Positions 6,900 through 9,433 of a stretch of 9,433 nucleotides of DNA are shown piece by piece. The stretch is from positions 1 to 9,433 of the forward strand of contig JAEZBW010000384.1 in assembly GCA_023426765.1 (NCBI GenBank). The letters run 5' to 3'. The notes beneath the pieces are model-generated. The model was not told where the DNA came from, made no database searches, and saw nothing but the letters and a program-made list of their open reading frames with translations. The first letter of the stretch is position 1. Each line of letters begins with the position of its first letter. The translations under genes were made by a program, and so were the position numbers. Source of the stretch: Bacillota bacterium. GTDB taxonomy: Bacteria; Bacillota; Clostridia; DSM-8532.

Positions 6900-6926
6900 G
6901 TAGTTTGGTTCAATTCGCAGTATAAT
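6898..6926 (+). promoter_or_regulatory. Sigma-A promoter of the acyl-CoA synthetase gene
   Basis: A perfect TATAAT (6921-6926) lies 17 bases after TTGTAG (6898-6903). An overlapping alternative is TTGGTT (6905-6910), 16 bases, TATAAC (6927-6932). Either gives a leader of about 85-90 bases, which contains the hairpin AATATCAT (6941-6948)/ATGATATT (6964-6971). Confidence 0.55.
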
Positions 6927-7021
6927 TATAACCAGGTAATAATATCATATGCTAATAAATACAATGATATTGGACTTTCCGAAAAGAGCTAATACTGTTT
7001 TCCATAAAAGGAGGGGGAAGT

Positions 7022-8830
7022 ATGGAAAAAGGAATTCGCATCGTAAGCAAGGAAGGGAAAAGGGTTGTTGAGGGTATTGGTTATTATGAACCGCCTAGAA
7101 TTACCGACATCAGGCAGATCGTCAAAGACAGTGCCAGAAAGTACGGAGATGAAAAAGGCTTTCTTTTTAAAGACAAGCATGGGAATATTACCGGAAAAAC
7201 CTATAACGAATTTGACAGAGACATTGATGCACTTGGCACGGCGCTTCATGATTTGGGGCTGAAGGGGCTGAGGTTTTCAATCATCAGTGAAAACCGGTAT
7301 GAATGGGGTGTATGCTACCTGGCTGTCGCAAATGGAACAGGAATAGCGGTACCCCTGGATAAATATCTGCCCGAGAATGAAGTGGAAGCGTTAATTGATC
7401 GCGGCAGAGTAGAGGTCATATTTTACAGTCCCACTTATCAGAGTATGATGGAATCCATAGTGAAAAAGAATAATCGGCTGAAGTATTACATTTGCATGGA
7501 AGCATCCGGGAAGAAATCCGACCCGAAGTTCCTTGCCTTGCCGGATCTTCTTGTAAAGGGGAGAGAACTTCTTCAGGCGGGGAACCGTACTTTCATCGAC
7601 AGTGAGATTGACAGAACCGGTATGTCCATACTTTTATTTACATCGGGCACAACCAGCATGGCTAAAGGCGTCATGCTTTCCCACAGCAATATCGTCAGTA
7701 ATGTGTCATCCATTGCGGCAATGATAAAAGTCACCCCTGCGGATACGCATTTATCACTGCTGCCTTTGCACCATACCTTTGAAAACACGGTAGGGTTCCT
7801 TTTCATGGTACATGTAGGTGCGAAGATAGCCTATTGCGACGGGATCAAGCATATTGCGCAGAATCTGAAGGAATACAATGTGTCTTTACTGGTGGCGGTT
7901 CCTGCAGTGATTGAAACTTTTTACAAAAGGCTGACGGATGGTATCCGGAAATCCGGAAAGGAGAAGCTGGTCAGCACCATGGTCAAGGTATCCAATGGGC
8001 TTAGAAAAATCGGAATAGATCTACGCAGAAAGCTGTTTAAAAGTATTTTTGAACAGTTTGCACCCAACCTGCGCCTTGCTGTATCGGGTGCGGCACCTTT
8101 GGATCCGGAGGTTGTCGTTTGGTTCAGAAACATAGGGTTCAACGTACTGCAGGGATATGGTCTTACCGAAACTTCTCCGGTCGTCGCTGCCAACAATGAT
8201 TTTATCAACGAACCGGGGATGATTGGTCATCCTTTGCAAGGTGTTGAGACAGCCATCCTGGATCCCGATGAGAACGGAATGGGTGAAATCATTGTACGCG
8301 GCTCCAATGTCATGCTGGGTTATTATGAGGATGAAGCTGCCACAAAAGAGGTTCTCGATGATGCGGGCTGGTTCCGGACCGGGGATTTGGGTGTGATCAA
8401 CGAGGAAGGCTTTATCCGAATCACGGGAAGAGCAAAATCGATGATCGTGTTTACCAATGGAAAGAAAGCATTCCCTGAAGAATATGAGATGCTGATCAAT
8501 AACATCCCCGGGGTTAAGGATTCCTTTGCATGGGGCAACAAGGCTCCGGACGGTGATATTCAGGTGTGTGCAAAGATTGTTCTGGACAAAGAGGTGTTTG
8601 AGGCTGTATCCGATGATGAAATTCAGGAACGCCTGAACACCGCAATCCGTGAAATCAACAAAACACTGCCTCAGTATAAAATCATCCGGTATTTCGTCTT
8701 TTCCTATACAGACTTGGTGAAAACAACCACTTTGAAGACGAAAAGAAACATTGAAATGGAAAAAGTAATGGCATTCATCAATAAAACCGCTTTAGATATG
8801 AGAAAGCTTTCGGGCAGCCGCATTGACTGA
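7022..8830 (+). CDS. AMP-forming acyl-CoA synthetase (long-chain fatty-acid--CoA ligase family)
   Basis: This 602-residue cytoplasmic enzyme belongs to the ANL superfamily: it activates a carboxylic acid with ATP to an acyl-adenylate and then transfers it to CoA or a carrier. The motifs appear in order: phosphate-binding LLFTSGTTSMAKGV (T207-V217), LPLHHTFE, substrate/adenine motif YGLTETSP (379-386), GWFRTGDLG with ATP-ribose D455, hinge TGRAKS with R470, NGKKAFPEEYE, and C-terminal KTTTLKTKRN with the likely adenylation lysine K572. The order and length fit FadD-like long-chain ligases, but the acyl substrate cannot be read from sequence. The ATG follows a very strong GGAGGGGG. The phosphate loop has S-M-A where most relatives have G-x-P, a mild variation. 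The gene is monocistronic, with its own promoter and a strong terminator. Confidence 0.93.
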   Translation: MEKGIRIVSKEGKRVVEGIGYYEPPRITDIRQIVKDSARKYGDEKGFLFKDKHGNITGKTYNEFDRDIDALGTALHDLGLKGLRFSIISENRYEWGVCYLAVANGTGIAVPLDKYLPENEVEALIDRGRVEVIFYSPTYQSMMESIVKKNNRLKYYICMEASGKKSDPKFLALPDLLVKGRELLQAGNRTFIDSEIDRTGMSILLFTSGTTSMAKGVMLSHSNIVSNVSSIAAMIKVTPADTHLSLLPLHHTFENTVGFLFMVHVGAKIAYCDGIKHIAQNLKEYNVSLLVAVPAVIETFYKRLTDGIRKSGKEKLVSTMVKVSNGLRKIGIDLRRKLFKSIFEQFAPNLRLAVSGAAPLDPEVVVWFRNIGFNVLQGYGLTETSPVVAANNDFINEPGMIGHPLQGVETAILDPDENGMGEIIVRGSNVMLGYYEDEAATKEVLDDAGWFRTGDLGVINEEGFIRITGRAKSMIVFTNGKKAFPEEYEMLINNIPGVKDSFAWGNKAPDGDIQVCAKIVLDKEVFEAVSDDEIQERLNTAIREINKTLPQYKIIRYFVFSYTDLVKTTTLKTKRNIEMEKVMAFINKTALDMRKLSGSRID

Positions 8831-8862
8831 CCACACCTGAGCAGATAAATAACTTGTCACTT

Positions 8863-8898
8863 CAAAAAACTCCATGGGATAAATAGTGGAGTTTTTTG
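8863..8898 (+). terminator. Strong rho-independent terminator of the acyl-CoA synthetase gene
   Basis: CAAAAAACTCCA (8863-8874) and TGGAGTTTTTTG (8887-8898) form a perfect 12-bp stem with a 12-base loop. The downstream arm includes the T6 run, so the A and T tracts make it usable in both directions. It starts 32 bases past the stop codon. Confidence 0.92.
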
Positions 8899-9123
8899 TT
8901 GTGTTCGCCCATATACCAGTAGCTGTTACAGTTCGCAACACATCCGAATGCAAGTGCGTACCAGAGGAGCGTATCGACCGGAAGGCTCCCCCGGGAAGGA
9001 TGACCCTGGCACTGGAACACGCCACAAGCCTCGACTCTCAAAACAGGTACGGTGGATTATCTGAGGTTACCTCTGAACTGTATCCAGTAACGTGTAAGCC
9101 GCTGCAATAACGGTGTGTTGCGA
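8899..9123. other. GC-rich spacer block with dyads, no recognisable gene
   Basis: This stretch is richer in GC than the other spacers. CGTACC (8957-8962) can pair with GGTACG (9046-9051) around an 83-base interior that contains CCGG/CCGG and TGGC/GCCA pairs; GAGG-TTA-CCTC follows near 9063-9073. Open frames of about 75 codons cross it on both strands, but none has a ribosome site or a recognisable product, and both overlap the terminator at 8863-8898. I compared it mentally with SRP RNA, cobalamin, c-di-GMP and T-box patterns and found no match. Confidence 0.35.
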
Positions 9124-9152
9124 TTGCATGCAGTCATTTCCGTTGTTATAAT
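9124..9152 (+). promoter_or_regulatory. Candidate upstream promoter of the helicase gene
   Basis: A perfect TATAAT (9147-9152) lies 17 bases after TTGCAT (9124-9129), which matches three of six -35 bases. The start site would leave a leader of about 170 bases. Confidence 0.4.
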
Positions 9153-9191
9153 AATGGCGGGACAAGAAAATCGGATCCAGCACACATAAAA

Positions 9192-9200
9192 TGGTATAAT
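9192..9200 (+). promoter_or_regulatory. Extended -10 promoter of the helicase gene
   Basis: TGGTATAAT (9192-9200) is a perfect -10 hexamer with the TGn extension, which can work without a good -35; none is seen at the right distance. The leader would be about 120 bases and contains a CCTGC/GCAGG hairpin near 9228-9248. Confidence 0.5.
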
Positions 9201-9327
9201 TCAGTAATTGGTAAAATGCTCTATGCCCCCTGCCTCTATAAGCAGGAGGATAAAAACACTCCTTGCATGCACCGCGCACCGGTTTCAAGCCGTGAAAATG
9301 GCAGATTAATTGTTCCATGGAGGCCCT

Positions 9328-9433
9328 TTGGATTTTTTTGATTATTTGCAGAATGATTTGAATATACGCCTGAACGAACAGCAGGCAGAAGCAATTACGG
9401 CGGAAGACAGGCGGATCCTGCTCGAAGCATGCC
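9328..9433 (+). CDS. UvrD/PcrA-like superfamily 1 DNA helicase, N-terminal 35 codons
   Basis: The gene runs off the right edge. The visible part contains LNEQQAEAITAEDRRILLEA, which fits the Q-motif and the start of motif I in UvrD/Rep-type helicases (L-N-x-x-Q-x-x-A-[IV], then a hydrophobic strand leading to A-G-S-G-K-T). The Walker lysine lies beyond the window. No ATG fits this frame: a TAA at 9307-9309 closes it upstream, leaving TTG 9310 or TTG 9328. TTG 9328 is preferred because TGGAGG (9318-9323) lies four bases before it, though that spacing is short. Members are ATP-driven 3'-5' translocases in repair or recombination; AddA-type, PcrA-type and shorter UvrD-like proteins cannot be told apart here. 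Confidence 0.75.
   Translation, partial: MDFFDYLQNDLNIRLNEQQAEAITAEDRRILLEAC

Noticed and set aside
6698..6913. Proteins of about 62-71 residues encoded across the tandem repeat on either strand
   Set aside because: The frames stay open only because the repeat period is a multiple of three; there is no ribosome site, and the dyads explain the sequence better.
8951..9051. Group II intron 5' end (GTGCG) or a known riboswitch
   Set aside because: GTGCG alone is too short, no domain V or intron-encoded protein is present, and cobalamin, c-di-GMP and T-box consensus elements do not line up.
8886..9110. 74-codon plus-strand frame after the acyl-CoA synthetase
   Set aside because: It starts inside the terminator stem, has no ribosome site and resembles no family.

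Overview
The window looks like a stretch of an anaerobic, spore-forming member of the Clostridia (Firmicutes). The signs are a full-length pyruvate:ferredoxin oxidoreductase, a small DUF3787-type protein of the kind found in clostridial spore formers, strong purine-rich Shine-Dalgarno sites (AGGAGG, GGAGGGGG) before nearly every gene, and coding GC near 50% with AT-richer spacers. Species cannot be named from the sequence alone.

Layout. Bases 1-251 (minus strand) hold the start of a secreted protein with a bacterial Ig-like repeat; the rest lies left of the window. A 690-base spacer follows with no convincing gene, several dyads and possibly a decayed mobile element. A minus-strand tRNA-Pro(GGG) at 941-1017 has a good sigma-A promoter and its own terminator. 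Divergent from it is the PFOR gene (1302-4820), which ends at paired hairpins that it shares with the convergent DUF3787 gene (4966-5133, minus). To the right, all genes run on the plus strand: a lipoprotein with a DUF4015 glycoside-hydrolase-like domain (5475-6704), a three-unit 51-bp tandem repeat with an inverted arm (6719-6893), an AMP-forming acyl-CoA synthetase (7022-8830) closed by a strong terminator, a GC-rich 500-base spacer with two candidate promoters, and the first 35 codons of a UvrD/PcrA-like SF1 helicase that probably starts with TTG at 9328.

The genes are single transcription units rather than an operon. PFOR supplies acetyl-CoA and reduced ferredoxin. The acyl-CoA synthetase activates a carboxylic acid at the cost of ATP. 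The lipoprotein and the Ig-like protein belong to the cell surface, and the DUF3787 protein probably belongs to the spore. No defence locus, CRISPR array, prophage or biosynthetic cluster is visible. The least explained material is non-coding: the 51-bp hairpin repeat, the GC-rich block at 8900-9120, the 252-940 spacer and several dyads in 5' leaders.
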